From NCBI GenBank assembly GCA_020847735.1, contig JADLBL010000004.1, positions 1 to 33,758 on the forward strand: 33,758 nucleotides of DNA, read 5' to 3'. This DNA is from Candidatus Eisenbacteria bacterium (GTDB lineage Bacteria; Eisenbacteria; RBG-16-71-46). The position numbers and the translations under genes are program-made. Positions 1 to 9,282 of this stretch are shown one piece after another; position 1 is the stretch's first letter, and each line of letters starts with the position of its first letter. Below the pieces are notes generated by a model that had not been told where the DNA came from, did not search any database, and saw only the letters and a list, made by a program, of their open reading frames with translations.

Positions 1-1615
1 CGATCTCCCCGTCGTCGTTCAGGTCGAACGCCGAGGCGCGCGGCTCCTTGGGCAGCCCCGGCATGCGCATGATCTCGCCGGTGATGGGGACGACGAAGCC
101 GGCGCCGGCGGCGAGCTGGATCTCGCGCACCGTGACCAGGAAGTCCTTCGGCCGTCCGAGCAGCGCGGGGTTGTCCGAGAGGCTCTGCTGCGTCTTGGCG
201 ATGCACACGGGCAAGCCGCCGAAGCCGGCCTTCTCGAGCTGCGCGAGGTCGCGCTTCGCGCGCGCGGTGTAGTCCACGGCCTGCGCGCCGTACATCTCGC
301 TGGCAATGGTCAGGATCTTCTTCTCCATCGGCCAGTCCCACTCGTAGAGCGGCTTGAACTTCGGCTCGCTCTTCGCGACCAGGTCGCGCACCGCGCCGGC
401 GAGCTCGGTGCAGCCGCTGCCGCCCTCGCTGAAGCTCTTCGCCACGATGGCGGTCACGCCGAGCGCCTTGCAGTGCTCCTTCAGCGTCTCGATCTCCTCC
501 TTCGTGTCGGTCGGGAAGTGGTTGATCGCGACGACGCACGGCTGGCCGAACTTGTGGATGTTCTCGAGGTGCTTCTCCATGTTCGACAGGCCGCGAACCA
601 TGGCGTTCACGTTGCTCTGGCCGACGTCGCTCAGGCGCATGCCGCCGTGCATCTTGAGCGCGCGGATGGTGGCGACGAGCACGGTGCAGGCGGGGGCGAA
701 GCCTCCGTAGCGGCAGTTGATGTCGAAGAACTTCTCGGCGCCGAGCTCGAACGCGAAGCCGGCCTCGGTGACGACGATGTCGGCGTAGGCGAGCGCCGCC
801 TTCGTCGCGGTGATCGTGTTGGTGCCGTGCGCGATGTTGGCGAACGGTCCGCCGTGCACGAACGCGGGCACGCCCTCGGTGGTCTGCACGAGGTTGGGCT
901 TGATCGCCTGCTGGAGCAGCGCGGACATGGCGCCGACGGCGTTCAGGTCGTTCGCGGTCACGGTCGTGCCGTCGGCGCGGTAGCCGACGACGATGCGCCC
1001 GAGCCGGGCCTTGAGATCGGGAATGCCGTCGGCCAGGCACAGCACCGCCATCACCTCGCTCGCGGCGGTGATGTCGAAGCCGGTCTCGCGCGGCACGCCC
1101 TCGGTGCGGCCGCCCAAGCCGATGACGATGTCGCGCAGCGCGCGGTCGTTCATGTCCACGACGCGCTTCCAGGTCACGCGGCGCGAGTCGAGGCCGGACG
1201 GGTTGCCGAAGTGCAGGTGGTTGTCCACGAGCGCGGCGAGCAGGTTGTGCGCGGCCGAGATGGCGTGGAAGTCGCCGTTGAAGTGCATGTTGATGTCGAG
1301 CGCGGGCACGACCTCGGAGGCTCCGCCGCCGGCGCCGCCGCCCTTCATGCCGAACACGGGCCCGAGGCTGGGCTCGCGCAGGGCCGCGGCGCTTCGCACG
1401 CCGATCCTGGAGAGGCCCTGGACGAGCCCGATGGAGGTCGTGGTCTTGCCCTCGCCGGCGGGCGTCGGGGTGATGGCCGAGACCAGCACGAGCTTGCCGC
1501 GCCGCGGCCGGTCCTTGAACGCCGACAGCGCGAGCTTGGCCTTGTAGTGGCCGTACGGCTCGAGCTGCGCGGGCTCGATCTCGAGGGACTTGGCGACTTC
1601 GTGGATGGGCTTCAT
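1..1615 (-). CDS. fhs: Formate-tetrahydrofolate ligase (10-formyl-THF synthetase), 3' end cut by window edge
   Basis: Cytoplasmic enzyme that joins formate to tetrahydrofolate using ATP, giving 10-formyl-THF for one-carbon metabolism or the Wood-Ljungdahl methyl branch. Reading the minus strand from ATG at 1615 gives 538 codons with no stop. The N-terminus is MKPIHEVAKSLEI, and the nucleotide-binding motif TPTPAGEGKTT lies at residues 49-59. Further family-typical stretches include GGAGGGASEVVP, DINMHFNGDFHAI, HGGPFANIAHGTN and KFFDINCR. The visible end is DLNDDGEI, and the family usually finishes about four residues later, so almost the whole protein of about 540-560 residues is present. The start has a purine-rich upstream stretch (GGGAAAGGGAAGAG on the minus strand). 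The gene is divergent from the sigma-factor gene across a 347-bp gap. Nothing in the window shows which pathway it serves. Confidence 0.97.
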   Translation of the reverse strand, partial: MKPIHEVAKSLEIEPAQLEPYGHYKAKLALSAFKDRPRRGKLVLVSAITPTPAGEGKTTTSIGLVQGLSRIGVRSAAALREPSLGPVFGMKGGGAGGGASEVVPALDINMHFNGDFHAISAAHNLLAALVDNHLHFGNPSGLDSRRVTWKRVVDMNDRALRDIVIGLGGRTEGVPRETGFDITAASEVMAVLCLADGIPDLKARLGRIVVGYRADGTTVTANDLNAVGAMSALLQQAIKPNLVQTTEGVPAFVHGGPFANIAHGTNTITATKAALAYADIVVTEAGFAFELGAEKFFDINCRYGGFAPACTVLVATIRALKMHGGMRLSDVGQSNVNAMVRGLSNMEKHLENIHKFGQPCVVAINHFPTDTKEEIETLKEHCKALGVTAIVAKSFSEGGSGCTELAGAVRDLVAKSEPKFKPLYEWDWPMEKKILTIASEMYGAQAVDYTARAKRDLAQLEKAGFGGLPVCIAKTQQSLSDNPALLGRPKDFLVTVREIQLAAGAGFVVPITGEIMRMPGLPKEPRASAFDLNDDGEI

Positions 1616-1962
1616 GTCGGGGCGCTCTTCCCTTTCCCGGCCGCGGGGGTCAGTGGGCGCGGCGCGGCAGGGGCGCATGTTCGCCGCAGCCGCGGCGCTC
1701 CGCAACCGCCGCGGAAGATTCGCCGGCGGTCCGCCGCGAGCCGGCCGGGGCGTGTCCCTCGCGGCCCCGCCCCGACCGGGGCCGAGATCGCGCGGGGCGC
1801 CCGCCCAGCCCGGGGCGGCACCTCGCGCCTCAAGCGCACGGGCGTTTCGGCCGAAAACCCTGCGGGAAACCTCATAAGCCAAGTTTCGTCCCTGCGCGAA
1901 CCCGCTCGGCGCGCGCGGACGCTGTTCGCGTTTGCCTCGGGGACGAGGAGGATCGTTCGGCC
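1616..1962. other. Divergent intergenic region between fhs and the ECF sigma gene
   Basis: This 347-bp gap must hold the fhs promoter (minus strand) and the sigma-gene promoter (plus strand). Most of it is extremely GC-rich with short self-complementary runs such as GGCGGTCCGCC near 1725. The only AT-richer stretch is about 1864-1890, annotated separately as a possible ECF promoter. I see no convincing ORF or RNA gene. Confidence 0.6.
1864..1890 (+). promoter_or_regulatory. Possible ECF-type promoter for the sigma/anti-sigma pair
   Basis: GGGAAAC at 1864-1870 and CGTC at 1887-1890 are separated by 16 nt. ECF sigma factors commonly use a GGAAC-like -35 and a CGTC-like -10 at about this spacing, and they often control their own operon. 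Transcription would start near 1897, about 66 nt before the sigma-gene start. The match is partial (GGAAAC rather than GGAAC), so the autoregulation idea is inference. Confidence 0.3.
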
Positions 1963-2547
1963 ATGGATGCTCGGTCCACCGGGCCATGGATGGAATCCGG
2001 CCGCGAAGCCGGACTGGTGCTGTCGGCGCAGCGCGGCGATCTCGACGCGATGCTCGAGCTGCTGCGCCATTACCAGCACCCGCTGTGGCGGCTGTGCTTC
2101 GCGTTCACGCGCGACGTGGTGGACGCCGAGCGGCTCGCCCAGGAGGTCGCGCGCCGCGCGCTGCGCAACGTGCGCCAGCTTCCGGTCGGTCAACCCTTCT
2201 TCCCGTGGATCGCGCGCCTCGCGCGCACGCTCGCCATCGCCTGGCTGCGCCGCAAGGTCGGAGGACCCGCCGAGCGCCGCGAGGGCCACCTGCGCCGCCC
2301 GAACGGCGAACGCTGGAGCAGCGGCGCGTTGGGCGCGCACCATCTGGAGTACGAGCGCAAGGTCCTCGACGCCTTCGGGGAACTGCCGGCCGAGGACCAG
2401 ATGCTGCTCGCGCTGCGGCTCTTCGAACGGCTGCCGTACGCCGAGATCGCGGTCGTCGCGGGCCTCGCGCTGCCGCCGACCATGCACCGCATCGCGGCGC
2501 TGCGCGAGAAGATCGAGCACGCCGTGCGCGACGGGAAGGCCGCGTGA
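1963..2547 (+). CDS. ECF-subfamily RNA polymerase sigma factor
   Basis: A 194-residue protein with the two-domain plan of extracytoplasmic-function sigma factors. Region 2 (about residues 35-100) includes HPLWRLCFAFTRD, DAERLAQEV and FFPWIARLARTLAIAWLRR, a good match to the usual WLxRIARNxAxDxLRR pattern. Region 4 (about 130-185) includes FGELPAEDQMLLALRLFE and YAEIAVVAGLALPPTMHRIA, the helix-turn-helix that reads the -35. The start is ATG at 1963 with GAGGAGG 10 nt upstream. A second in-frame ATG nine codons later (MESGR) is possible but lacks as good an SD. The stop overlaps the GTG of the next gene, a typical sigma/anti-sigma arrangement. The protein ends KAA. ECF subgroup and regulon cannot be read from the sequence alone. 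Confidence 0.9.
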   Translation: MDARSTGPWMESGREAGLVLSAQRGDLDAMLELLRHYQHPLWRLCFAFTRDVVDAERLAQEVARRALRNVRQLPVGQPFFPWIARLARTLAIAWLRRKVGGPAERREGHLRRPNGERWSSGALGAHHLEYERKVLDAFGELPAEDQMLLALRLFERLPYAEIAVVAGLALPPTMHRIAALREKIEHAVRDGKAA

Positions 2548-4739
2548 GGCACCTGACCGTCCAGCAGATCTCGGGCTCGCTCGACGGGGCGCTCTCGGGT
2601 GTCTCGCTCGAACTGGTGGTCCGGCACCTGTCGAGCTGCCACGAGTGCCGCGAACGGCACGCGCGGCTGACGAAGCAGGACGACGCGCTTCGCCGGCTGC
2701 TGGCCTGCGAGTTCTCGGACGTGTTCTTCGACGACATGCTCGCGCGCCTGGGCGCGGTGCTCGAGGCGGAGTCGCGCGGACAGATGCCGCCCGAGCACGC
2801 GCTGCCGCCCGAACTGCCGCCGCTCGGTCCCGACAAGCCGCCCTCCCGGGAAATGGCGCGTCCCTCCGCCGCGATGCGCAATCCCGCCCTGCCTTCGGAG
2901 GAAGAGCAGAAGCGTCGCGCGGCCGAGGAGCTCAAGGCGGCCGAGGCCGCGGCCATGAACTCGCTCGAGGAGCTGATGCGCGAGATGCGCGAGGCGCGCG
3001 GTGTCGCGAGCGCGAAGCCCGAATCCGCGCCGGAGTCCGGCCCGCCCGACGCCGCGTCCTCGCCCGCGTCCATCCTGCAGCTTCCGCCCGAGATCCTCGC
3101 GTCGCTGCGGGACGCGGCCGCGGCGATGCCCGAGGTCCCGCCCGCGCGGAAAGCTGGTCCGGTCCGCGCGAGCGAGCCCGAACCGCGGCCCGAGCCCGTC
3201 CGCGCGAGCGAGCCCGTGCCCCGGCCCGAACCTATTCGCGAAACCGAAGCCTCGCCGGACCGCGCGAGCGAGCCCGAGCCGTGGCCCGAACCGAGCCGCG
3301 CGAGCGAGCCTGAACCCCGGCCCGAACAGGAGCCGATCCGGATCGTGCCTGTCGGGGAAGACCCCGTGGACGAGCCGCGGCTCGAGCCGGCGATGCATGC
3401 CGGGCCGGTCTGCTCGTCTCCCGACGAGGGGCCGTTCGCGCCGGTGCGAGACAGCGTCTCGGTGGATGACGAGCTGCCGATTCGCGCGGAGCAGGACCCG
3501 CCTGCCCTGCAGTGGGAGGTCATCGAGGGACCGCTGCCCGTGGGTCCGGACTTCGGCACGACGGCGGAATCGGCCGCCGAACCCGAGCCTCGGGCGCATC
3601 GCACGGACGAATACGCGGCCGCGCCCACGACATTGCCGCAGCCCGAGCCCGAGCCGGTTCCCGAGCCAGCGCCAGAGCCCGCACGCTGGTCAGCTCCCGC
3701 TCGTCCGGTCGAGCCGGCCCGTTCGTCCACTCCCTCCACCCGACCCGGCGATGGACGCGAACCGGCGGCTGCCGAGCCAGCCCGGTCTCCCGCGCAGTTG
3801 CGTCACTCCCGGCAGCCGAACCCGGTGGACGATCCCTACGCCGACTACGAGGAGCGGCTCGAGCAGGAACCGCCCGAGAGCGCGCGCCACCGCCCGGCGG
3901 GCCGCCGGCTGCGCAAGCGCCACATCGTCGGCGCGGCCGTGGCGGTGACGGCGCTGCTGATGGCGCTGGCGGGCAGCGGCTACCTGCCCGCGGTGATTCG
4001 CGTGCCCCTGCCGCAACTGCCCAGGCCGCGCGTGCCGCGCATCGAGGTCGTGCGCGTGCCGCTGGCATCCACGCAGGAGCCGGCGCGCGATCCGCAGGAC
4101 GAAACGCTGGCGAGCACGCCGGAGGGAACCCGCCCGGTCGTGCGCACAGCGCCCTCGCCCTCGGGCGAGCCGCGCGTGGTGCGGCCGAATCGCGCAGGGT
4201 CCGCGGCCATGAAATCGGAATCACCGGCAGCTTCCGCGCCGAAACCCGTGGCACCTCCCGTGCGCGAGTCGGTCGCGGAGTCGCGCCCGGCGCCGGTCCG
4301 CACGCCGGTTCCCACGCCCGTCACCGAGCGCCCGACTCCGCCGACTCCCGCCGCGAGCACTCCGGCGCCCGTCCGGGCCGCAAGCCCGACGCCCGTTCAG
4401 ACCACGCCACCCGCGCCCGTTCAGGCCTCCCGCCCGGCGCCGGCCGAGGCCTCGCCGACTCGCGCCTCCGAGACGGAAGCCACAGACAGCGCCTCGTGGC
4501 CGCTGCTGTGCGGCATCGTGCTCGACGAGACCGGCGCTCCGGTCGCGGGCGCGCGCGTGACGCTCGCCGACCTGGACCTGGGCGCACGCACCGACCGTCG
4601 GGGCCGCTTCTGCGTGGCCGCGCCTCCCGGGGATCGCACCCTGTCGGTGGTGGCGACCGGCTTCGTGACGAGCCGCAGGGTCGTGAGCCTGGGGACGGAA
4701 AACCTCGAGGTCTCGATCCCCCTGACCCCCGCGCCCTGA
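2544..4739 (+). CDS. Transmembrane zinc-motif anti-sigma factor with C-terminal carboxypeptidase-regulatory-like domain
   Basis: A 731-residue protein starting at GTG 2544 inside the sigma stop (GTGA overlap). GGGAAGG just upstream serves as SD within the sigma coding end. Residues 28-35 read H-x3-C-x2-C (HLSSCHEC), the zinc-associated anti-sigma signature, so the N-terminal domain should bind the ECF factor in the cytoplasm. A charged helical stretch follows (about 110-150). Next comes a long Pro/Glu/Ala-rich low-complexity region with RASEPEPRPE repeats. One hydrophobic span follows RKR at about 460-480 (HIVGAAVAVTALLMALAGSG). A second Pro/Ala/Thr-rich linker leads to a compact domain at about 653-731 (GIVLDETGAPVAGARVTL ... 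TDRRGRFCVAAPPG), typical of CarboxypepD_reg folds. The domain order implies cytoplasmic sigma binding and a periplasmic sensor on a long tether. Release mechanism and signal are unknown. It is much longer than a typical anti-sigma factor (about 200-300 residues). Confidence 0.82.
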   Translation: MRHLTVQQISGSLDGALSGVSLELVVRHLSSCHECRERHARLTKQDDALRRLLACEFSDVFFDDMLARLGAVLEAESRGQMPPEHALPPELPPLGPDKPPSREMARPSAAMRNPALPSEEEQKRRAAEELKAAEAAAMNSLEELMREMREARGVASAKPESAPESGPPDAASSPASILQLPPEILASLRDAAAAMPEVPPARKAGPVRASEPEPRPEPVRASEPVPRPEPIRETEASPDRASEPEPWPEPSRASEPEPRPEQEPIRIVPVGEDPVDEPRLEPAMHAGPVCSSPDEGPFAPVRDSVSVDDELPIRAEQDPPALQWEVIEGPLPVGPDFGTTAESAAEPEPRAHRTDEYAAAPTTLPQPEPEPVPEPAPEPARWSAPARPVEPARSSTPSTRPGDGREPAAAEPARSPAQLRHSRQPNPVDDPYADYEERLEQEPPESARHRPAGRRLRKRHIVGAAVAVTALLMALAGSGYLPAVIRVPLPQLPRPRVPRIEVVRVPLASTQEPARDPQDETLASTPEGTRPVVRTAPSPSGEPRVVRPNRAGSAAMKSESPAASAPKPVAPPVRESVAESRPAPVRTPVPTPVTERPTPPTPAASTPAPVRAASPTPVQTTPPAPVQASRPAPAEASPTRASETEATDSASWPLLCGIVLDETGAPVAGARVTLADLDLGARTDRRGRFCVAAPPGDRTLSVVATGFVTSRRVVSLGTENLEVSIPLTPAP
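3165..3334 (+). repeat. 36-bp in-frame tandem repeats in the anti-sigma gene
   Basis: CGCGCGAGCGAGCC begins at 3165, 3201, 3261 and 3297, with a degenerate copy at 3237. Steps are 36, 36, 24 and 36 nt. Each unit encodes roughly RASEPEPRPEPV. All steps are multiples of three, so changes in copy number would keep the frame and alter tether length only. Confidence 0.8.
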
Positions 4740-4856
4740 GCCCGGCGGGGTCGCCGGACGGCCCGCGTCTCCCTTGCGCGGCCGACGAGCGCTCCTCCCG
4801 CGCCCGCAGGACTTCGCCGCCGGGCCGGCCTGCCGCGCCGCCCCGGCGCAGTTCGG

Positions 4857-4887
4857 GCTAATGCACCCGCCGCAGCGGGGCCGATAT
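4857..4887 (+). promoter_or_regulatory. Sigma-28-like promoter upstream of cheA
   Basis: GCTAATGC (4857-4864) is followed by GCCGATAT (4880-4887). The FliA/SigD consensus is TAAA, 14-16 nt, then GCCGATAA or GCCGATAT. Here the core is TAAT, 17 nt, GCCGATAT. The same words at the same spacing occur at 14132-14162. A start near 4895 would leave a leader of about 105 nt before the cheA GTG. Chemotaxis genes are classic sigma-28 targets, which supports the reading. The one- to two-base longer spacer is the main weakness. Confidence 0.5.
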
Positions 4888-4909
4888 CCAGAGGAGAGCC
4901 GGCAGGCTC

Positions 4910-4931
4910 GCGCCCGCCCTGCGGCGGGCGC
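4910..4931 (+). other. Perfect 9-bp hairpin in the cheA leader
   Basis: GCGCCCGCC, loop CTGC, then GGCGGGCGC: nine uninterrupted GC-rich pairs with a 4-nt loop, just downstream of the predicted start site. It is followed by GTCCTTTCC rather than a U-run, so it is not a standard terminator. It may stabilise the leader or slow the polymerase, but its role is unknown. The rest of the 4740-5000 gap shows no ORF I trust. Confidence 0.5.
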
Positions 4932-5000
4932 CGTCCTTTCCGTGCCAGTGGGCTTCCCCGAACCACCTCGACCCGTCGTGGGCGTGGAGCGCGTCATTCC

Positions 5001-7151
5001 GTGAGCGAGTTGGACGACAAGATCGTCAACGAGTTCCTCGTGGACAGCTACGAGGGCCTGGACCGGCTGGACCGCGACCTGGTCGAGATCGAGTCGTCCA
5101 CCGGTTCCTCGGCCGCGGTCGTGCGCGCGTTTCGGACCCTGCACACGATCAAGGGCACCTGCTCGTTCTTCGGCTTCCGCCGGCTCGAGCGCGTCGCGCA
5201 CGCGGGCGAGAACCTGCTCGCGCGCGTGCGCGCGGGCGAGCTCGCGCCCAGCCCGGCGATCACGCGGGTGTTGCTCGCGGTCGTGGACACCGTGCGCTCG
5301 ATCCTCTCGAGCATCGAGTCCACCCGCGCCGAAGCGCCCGGCGACGACGGTCCCGTGCTCGCGCAGATCGCCGAGCTGACGGGAGCGCAGGACGCCGCCG
5401 CTTCGCGCGGCCCCGCCGGCGCGGGCGCGAAGGGCGCGACGCCCGCGGGCGGCCGGCCGGTCGCGACCGAACCGCAGGTGGCACGCGTTCCGGCGGCCGC
5501 CGAACCCGCCGACGACGGCACGCTGCAACGCGCGAACGTGCGCGTGGACGTGCGCGTGCTCGACGGCCTCGTCAACCTGGTCGGCGAACTCGTGCTGGCC
5601 CGCAACCAGCTCGTGCAGCACATCGCGCGGCAGGACTGGACCGCGCTGCAGACGAGCGCGCAGCGGCTCAATCACGTCACCTCGCGCCTGCAGGAGGAAG
5701 CCCTGCGCACGCGCATGCAGCCGATCTCGGCGCTGTGGACGAGGCTGCCGCGCCTCGTTCACGACGTCGCCGAGGCGTGCGGCAAGCAGGTGGCGCTGAG
5801 CATGGAGGGCACCGACACCGAGCTCGACAAGACGCTGGTCGAGGCGCTCAAGGATCCGCTCGTCCACCTCGTGCGCAACGCCGTGGATCACGGCATCGAA
5901 TCGCCCGAGGCCCGGCTCGCCGCCGGCAAGCCGGCCGAGGGACGGCTGCGGATGCGCGCCTGGCACGAGGCCGGACAGGTGCACCTCGAGATCCAGGACG
6001 ACGGCGCGGGACTGCCGCTGGCCCGCATCCGCGAGCGGGCGCTCGAGCGCGGATTCGTCCGGCAGGCGGACGCCGATCACATGAGCGAGCGGGACTGGAT
6101 CTCGCTGGTCTTCCGCCCCGGATTCTCGACCGCCACGCGCGTGACGAGCGTCTCGGGCCGCGGCGTCGGCATGGACGTCGTCAAGACCAACCTCGAGCGC
6201 ATCGGCGGCTCCATCGAGCTGGCTTCCCAGGCGGGCGCGGGCACGCGCGTGCGCCTGCGCATTCCGCTCACGCTCGCGATCCTACCGGCGTTGCTCGTCG
6301 AACACGCCGGCGAACGCTACGCGCTGCCGCAGATGCACCTGGTCGAGCTGGTCCGCGTCTCGGCACGGAACCTCGGCGCGCGCATCGAGTGGCTGCACGA
6401 CTCGCCGGTCTACCGCCTGCGCGGCCGGCTGCTGCCGCTGGTGTTCCTCTCGCAGGTCCTGCGCGGCGCCGACCCGCGCCGGTCCCCCGGCCGCGGTCTG
6501 GTCGTGCTGCGCGCCGAGGGCCGCACCTTCGGGCTGGTCGTGGACGCGGTGCACGACACCGAGGAGATCGTCGTCAAGCCGCTTTCCGAGCGGCTGCGCT
6601 CGGCGGACCTGTTCGCCGGAGCGACGTTGCTCGGCGACGGCCGCGTCGCGCTCATCCTCGACGTGCCGACGCTCGCGCGGGTCGCCGGCGTCAGCGGCGG
6701 CGAGGAAGGCTTCGCCGTCGCCGCGCCCGCGGTCGCCGGTCGCGGCCTGCTGCTCGTGGACCTGTGCGGCGGCGGCCGGGCCGCGGTGCCGCTCGAACAC
6801 ATCGGCCGCATTGACGAGCTGCACGCCGCCGAGTTCGAGCACCGCCCGGGAGGCTCCGCCGCCCGCTGGCGGGGCGAGGTGCTGCCTGTGGCGCCACTCT
6901 CGCCCGCGGGCGAAACGCGCGCGGTGCCGGTCGCGGCGGACCGCCTCTATCCGGTCCTCGTCGGGCGCGCGGACGGCCGCTCGTTCGGCTGGGTCGTGGA
7001 CGCGATCGCCGACGTCGTGACGGTCGAGGCGTCTCCGGCCGTGGGCGGGCGACTGCTGCTCGCCGACCGCATCACCGACCTCGTCGAGCTCGCACCCGAG
7101 TTCACGGCGCGCTTCGCGGAGCCTTCGGTCGCCTCGCGGGAGGCCGCATGA
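5001..7151 (+). CDS. cheA: Chemotaxis histidine kinase CheA with two CheW-like domains
   Basis: A 716-residue cytoplasmic sensor kinase that takes signals from methyl-accepting proteins and phosphorylates CheY and CheB. The N-terminal HPt domain (about 1-110) carries the phosphorylated His48 in [12 protein letters not shown]. An Ala/Gly/Pro linker follows (about 130-170), and no obvious P2 CheY-binding domain is present. The dimerisation helices (about 175-240) include [18 protein letters not shown]. The ATPase domain has the N-box [14 protein letters not shown] (His289, Asn293) and DDGAGL. The first CheW-like domain spans about 418-560 and a second, more divergent one about 570-701 ([20 protein letters not shown] ... 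[16 protein letters not shown]). The start is GTG with GGAG 11 nt upstream. The stop overlaps cheW by ATGA, and GGGAGG inside the last codons acts as its SD. Confidence 0.96.
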   Translation: MSELDDKIVNEFLVDSYEGLDRLDRDLVEIESSTGSSAAVVRAFRTLHTIKGTCSFFGFRRLERVAHAGENLLARVRAGELAPSPAITRVLLAVVDTVRSILSSIESTRAEAPGDDGPVLAQIAELTGAQDAAASRGPAGAGAKGATPAGGRPVATEPQVARVPAAAEPADDGTLQRANVRVDVRVLDGLVNLVGELVLARNQLVQHIARQDWTALQTSAQRLNHVTSRLQEEALRTRMQPISALWTRLPRLVHDVAEACGKQVALSMEGTDTELDKTLVEALKDPLVHLVRNAVDHGIESPEARLAAGKPAEGRLRMRAWHEAGQVHLEIQDDGAGLPLARIRERALERGFVRQADADHMSERDWISLVFRPGFSTATRVTSVSGRGVGMDVVKTNLERIGGSIELASQAGAGTRVRLRIPLTLAILPALLVEHAGERYALPQMHLVELVRVSARNLGARIEWLHDSPVYRLRGRLLPLVFLSQVLRGADPRRSPGRGLVVLRAEGRTFGLVVDAVHDTEEIVVKPLSERLRSADLFAGATLLGDGRVALILDVPTLARVAGVSGGEEGFAVAAPAVAGRGLLLVDLCGGGRAAVPLEHIGRIDELHAAEFEHRPGGSAARWRGEVLPVAPLSPAGETRAVPVAADRLYPVLVGRADGRSFGWVVDAIADVVTVEASPAVGGRLLLADRITDLVELAPEFTARFAEPSVASREAA

Positions 7152-7651
7152 GCGCGACTCCCGCGGCCGTCTCGGGCTGGTGCACGTTCCGCGTCGCCGG
7201 CCGCCTGTGCGGCCTCGACGTCACGCGCGTTCAGGAGGTCCTGCGCCCGCAGCCGGTGACGCCGCTGCCGCTCGCGCCGCCGGCGGTGCGGGGGCTGCTC
7301 AACCTGCGCGGCCGGATCGTGCCCGCGGTGGACCTGCGCGCGGTGCTGGGGTTGCCCGCGCCGGAAGCCGCGGCCCCGGCGGGGCACCTCGTCGTCTTCG
7401 ACGGCGACTCGCCGGTCAGCCTGCTCGTGGACGCGATCGGCGACGTGCGTCGTTCCGGCGACTGCGCGCTCGTGCCCGTGCCCCACACGCTCGAAGGCCC
7501 CGCCCGCGACCTCATCGCCGGCGCGGTGCCCCTGCCCGACGACCTGCTGCTCGCGCTCGACCTCGACCGAATCCTCGAACGCGCCTTCGCCGGAGCGGGC
7601 GCGGACCCCACCACCGGCCGCCCCCCGCGGCCCGCCGGAGGAACCCGATGA
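7148..7651 (+). CDS. cheW: Chemotaxis coupling protein CheW
   Basis: A 167-residue scaffold that links receptors to CheA. One CheW domain fills the protein: [20 protein letters not shown] near the start, then [21 protein letters not shown] (residues about 40-60), the family's most typical stretch, and [10 protein letters not shown] near 95-105. Translation is coupled to cheA through ATGA at 7148-7151, and the stop overlaps the first MCP gene in the same way. The C-terminal 20 residues are Pro/Gly-rich and probably disordered. Its place between cheA and two receptor genes fits one core signalling unit encoded together. Confidence 0.95.
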   Translation: MSATPAAVSGWCTFRVAGRLCGLDVTRVQEVLRPQPVTPLPLAPPAVRGLLNLRGRIVPAVDLRAVLGLPAPEAAAPAGHLVVFDGDSPVSLLVDAIGDVRRSGDCALVPVPHTLEGPARDLIAGAVPLPDDLLLALDLDRILERAFAGAGADPTTGRPPRPAGGTR

Positions 7652-9282
7652 ACTGGACCGTTCGCCGAAGGCTCACAGCCCTCAGCCTGCTGAGCACCTT
7701 CCTGATCCTCGCCGGGGGTGGCGTCTGCTGGATCGCGCTCGATCAGTCGAGCCGCACAGCGCGCGACCTGGGCGGCGTGGCGCGGGCGCTGCGCTTCCAC
7801 CTCGAGGTCGTGCACGCGCAGGCGGAGCTGGCGGGCGACGTCCACCGCGGCCTGCTGGCCACGAACGACGAGGAACTCGACCGCGTCCGGCAGGACTTTT
7901 CGGCGCACGTCGCCGAGTACGACCGCCATCGCGGCGAACGTGACGCCTGCGCCCTGGACGGCGCGACGAAGGCGGCGATCGAGGACGGCCGTGCGAGTGC
8001 GATCGACTACAACCGCCGGGCCGCCTCGATCCTGGCCGCGGCGGGCAGGGGCGACCGCACCCGTGCGCTCGCGTCGCTGACCGCGTTCGAGGCGAGCGCC
8101 CGCGAGCTCGAGGAGAAGAACACCGCCATCACCGGCCGGCTCTACGACCACGCGATCGCGGGCGAGAGCCGCAGCGGCGAGATCGCACGGCGCGCCGCCG
8201 TGCTGGCGCTGCTGCTGCCGCTGCTCATCGCCATCGCCCTGTGGCTCGCCGCCCGTGCCATCCGGCGCAGCATCATCGAGCCGGTGGACCACGCCGTGAA
8301 CGTGCTCGACGCGCTGTCGAGCGGCGACCTGGGCGCGCGCGCCGACCTGCGCACCGACGACGAGCTGGGCCGCATGGGCCGCGCGATTGATCGCGCCGCC
8401 GCGAGCCTCGGCACCACCATCTCGAACATCGCCCGCAACGCCACCTCGGTGGGCAACGCCTCCGAGGAGCTGGCGAGCGTCAGCCAGCAGCTGTTCAACA
8501 ACGCGCACGAGACCTCGACCCAGTCGAGCGTCGTCTCGAGCGCCTCCGAGGAGGTGCACGCCAACGTCCGCCTGGTCGCCGCCTCGGCGCAGGAGGTCGG
8601 AGCCAGCATCCGCGAGGTCGCGCACAACGCCCAGGAGGCGGCCGGCGTCGCCCGCACCGCCGTCGCGGTCGCCGAGCGCGCGAACACCACCGTGCAGCAG
8701 CTCGGCGACAGCACGCAGCAGATCGAGGACGTCCTCGAGGTGATCACCTCGATCGCCGAGCAGACCAACATCCTCGCGCTCAACGCCGAGATCGAGGCGG
8801 CGCGCGCCGGCGAGGCCGGCAAGGGCTTCGCGGTCGTCGCCAACGAGGTCAAGGAGCTGGCGCGCGAGACCGCCCGCGCCACCGAGGACATCAACCGGCG
8901 CATTGACGCGATCCGCGACAACAGCCGCGAGGCCGTCGCCACGATCGGCGAGATCGTCGCGATCATCGAGCGCATCAACGCCACCCAGACCACGATCGCC
9001 TCGGCGGTCGAGCAGCAGAGCGCCGCGACCGCCGAGATCACCCGCAGCATGGGTGAGGCGGCCCGAGGCACGGCCGAGATCGCCGAGACGATCGGCGCCG
9101 TGGCGCGCTCGACCGAGAGCACCAGCGCGGGCGCGCGCGAGACCCAGCGCGCCGCGAACGAGCTGGCGATGATGGCGGCCGAGCTGCAGCGCATGGTCGT
9201 CCAGTTCCGCGGTCACGCGGGCGCGCCGCGCGCGGCCGCCGCGCCGGCCGGCGACGTGGTCCCTCTGCGGAGAGCCGCATGA
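7648..9282 (+). CDS. Methyl-accepting chemotaxis protein with periplasmic helical sensor
   Basis: A 544-residue receptor. TM1 is at about residues 12-32 ([20 protein letters not shown]). A periplasmic region of about 150 residues is strongly helical and resembles the four-helix-bundle MCP sensor. TM2 is at about 184-204 ([20 protein letters not shown]), followed by HAMP (about 205-260, with [20 protein letters not shown]). The signalling domain follows, with the highly conserved hairpin tip [19 protein letters not shown] from about residue 371. Glu-Glu/Gln-Glu pairs such as ASEEL, SASEEV and SAQEV are candidate methylation sites. There is no C-terminal CheR-binding pentapeptide; the protein ends LRRAA. 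ATG 7648 overlaps the cheW stop and GGAGG lies 10 nt upstream. The ligand is unknown. Confidence 0.93.
   Translation: MNWTVRRRLTALSLLSTFLILAGGGVCWIALDQSSRTARDLGGVARALRFHLEVVHAQAELAGDVHRGLLATNDEELDRVRQDFSAHVAEYDRHRGERDACALDGATKAAIEDGRASAIDYNRRAASILAAAGRGDRTRALASLTAFEASARELEEKNTAITGRLYDHAIAGESRSGEIARRAAVLALLLPLLIAIALWLAARAIRRSIIEPVDHAVNVLDALSSGDLGARADLRTDDELGRMGRAIDRAAASLGTTISNIARNATSVGNASEELASVSQQLFNNAHETSTQSSVVSSASEEVHANVRLVAASAQEVGASIREVAHNAQEAAGVARTAVAVAERANTTVQQLGDSTQQIEDVLEVITSIAEQTNILALNAEIEAARAGEAGKGFAVVANEVKELARETARATEDINRRIDAIRDNSREAVATIGEIVAIIERINATQTTIASAVEQQSAATAEITRSMGEAARGTAEIAETIGAVARSTESTSAGARETQRAANELAMMAAELQRMVVQFRGHAGAPRAAAAPAGDVVPLRRAA

Noticed and set aside
4774-5004. A 76-codon frame just before cheA
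   Set aside because: The product is Arg/Pro/Ala-rich with no motif, it runs through the predicted promoter and hairpin, and it has no good SD.
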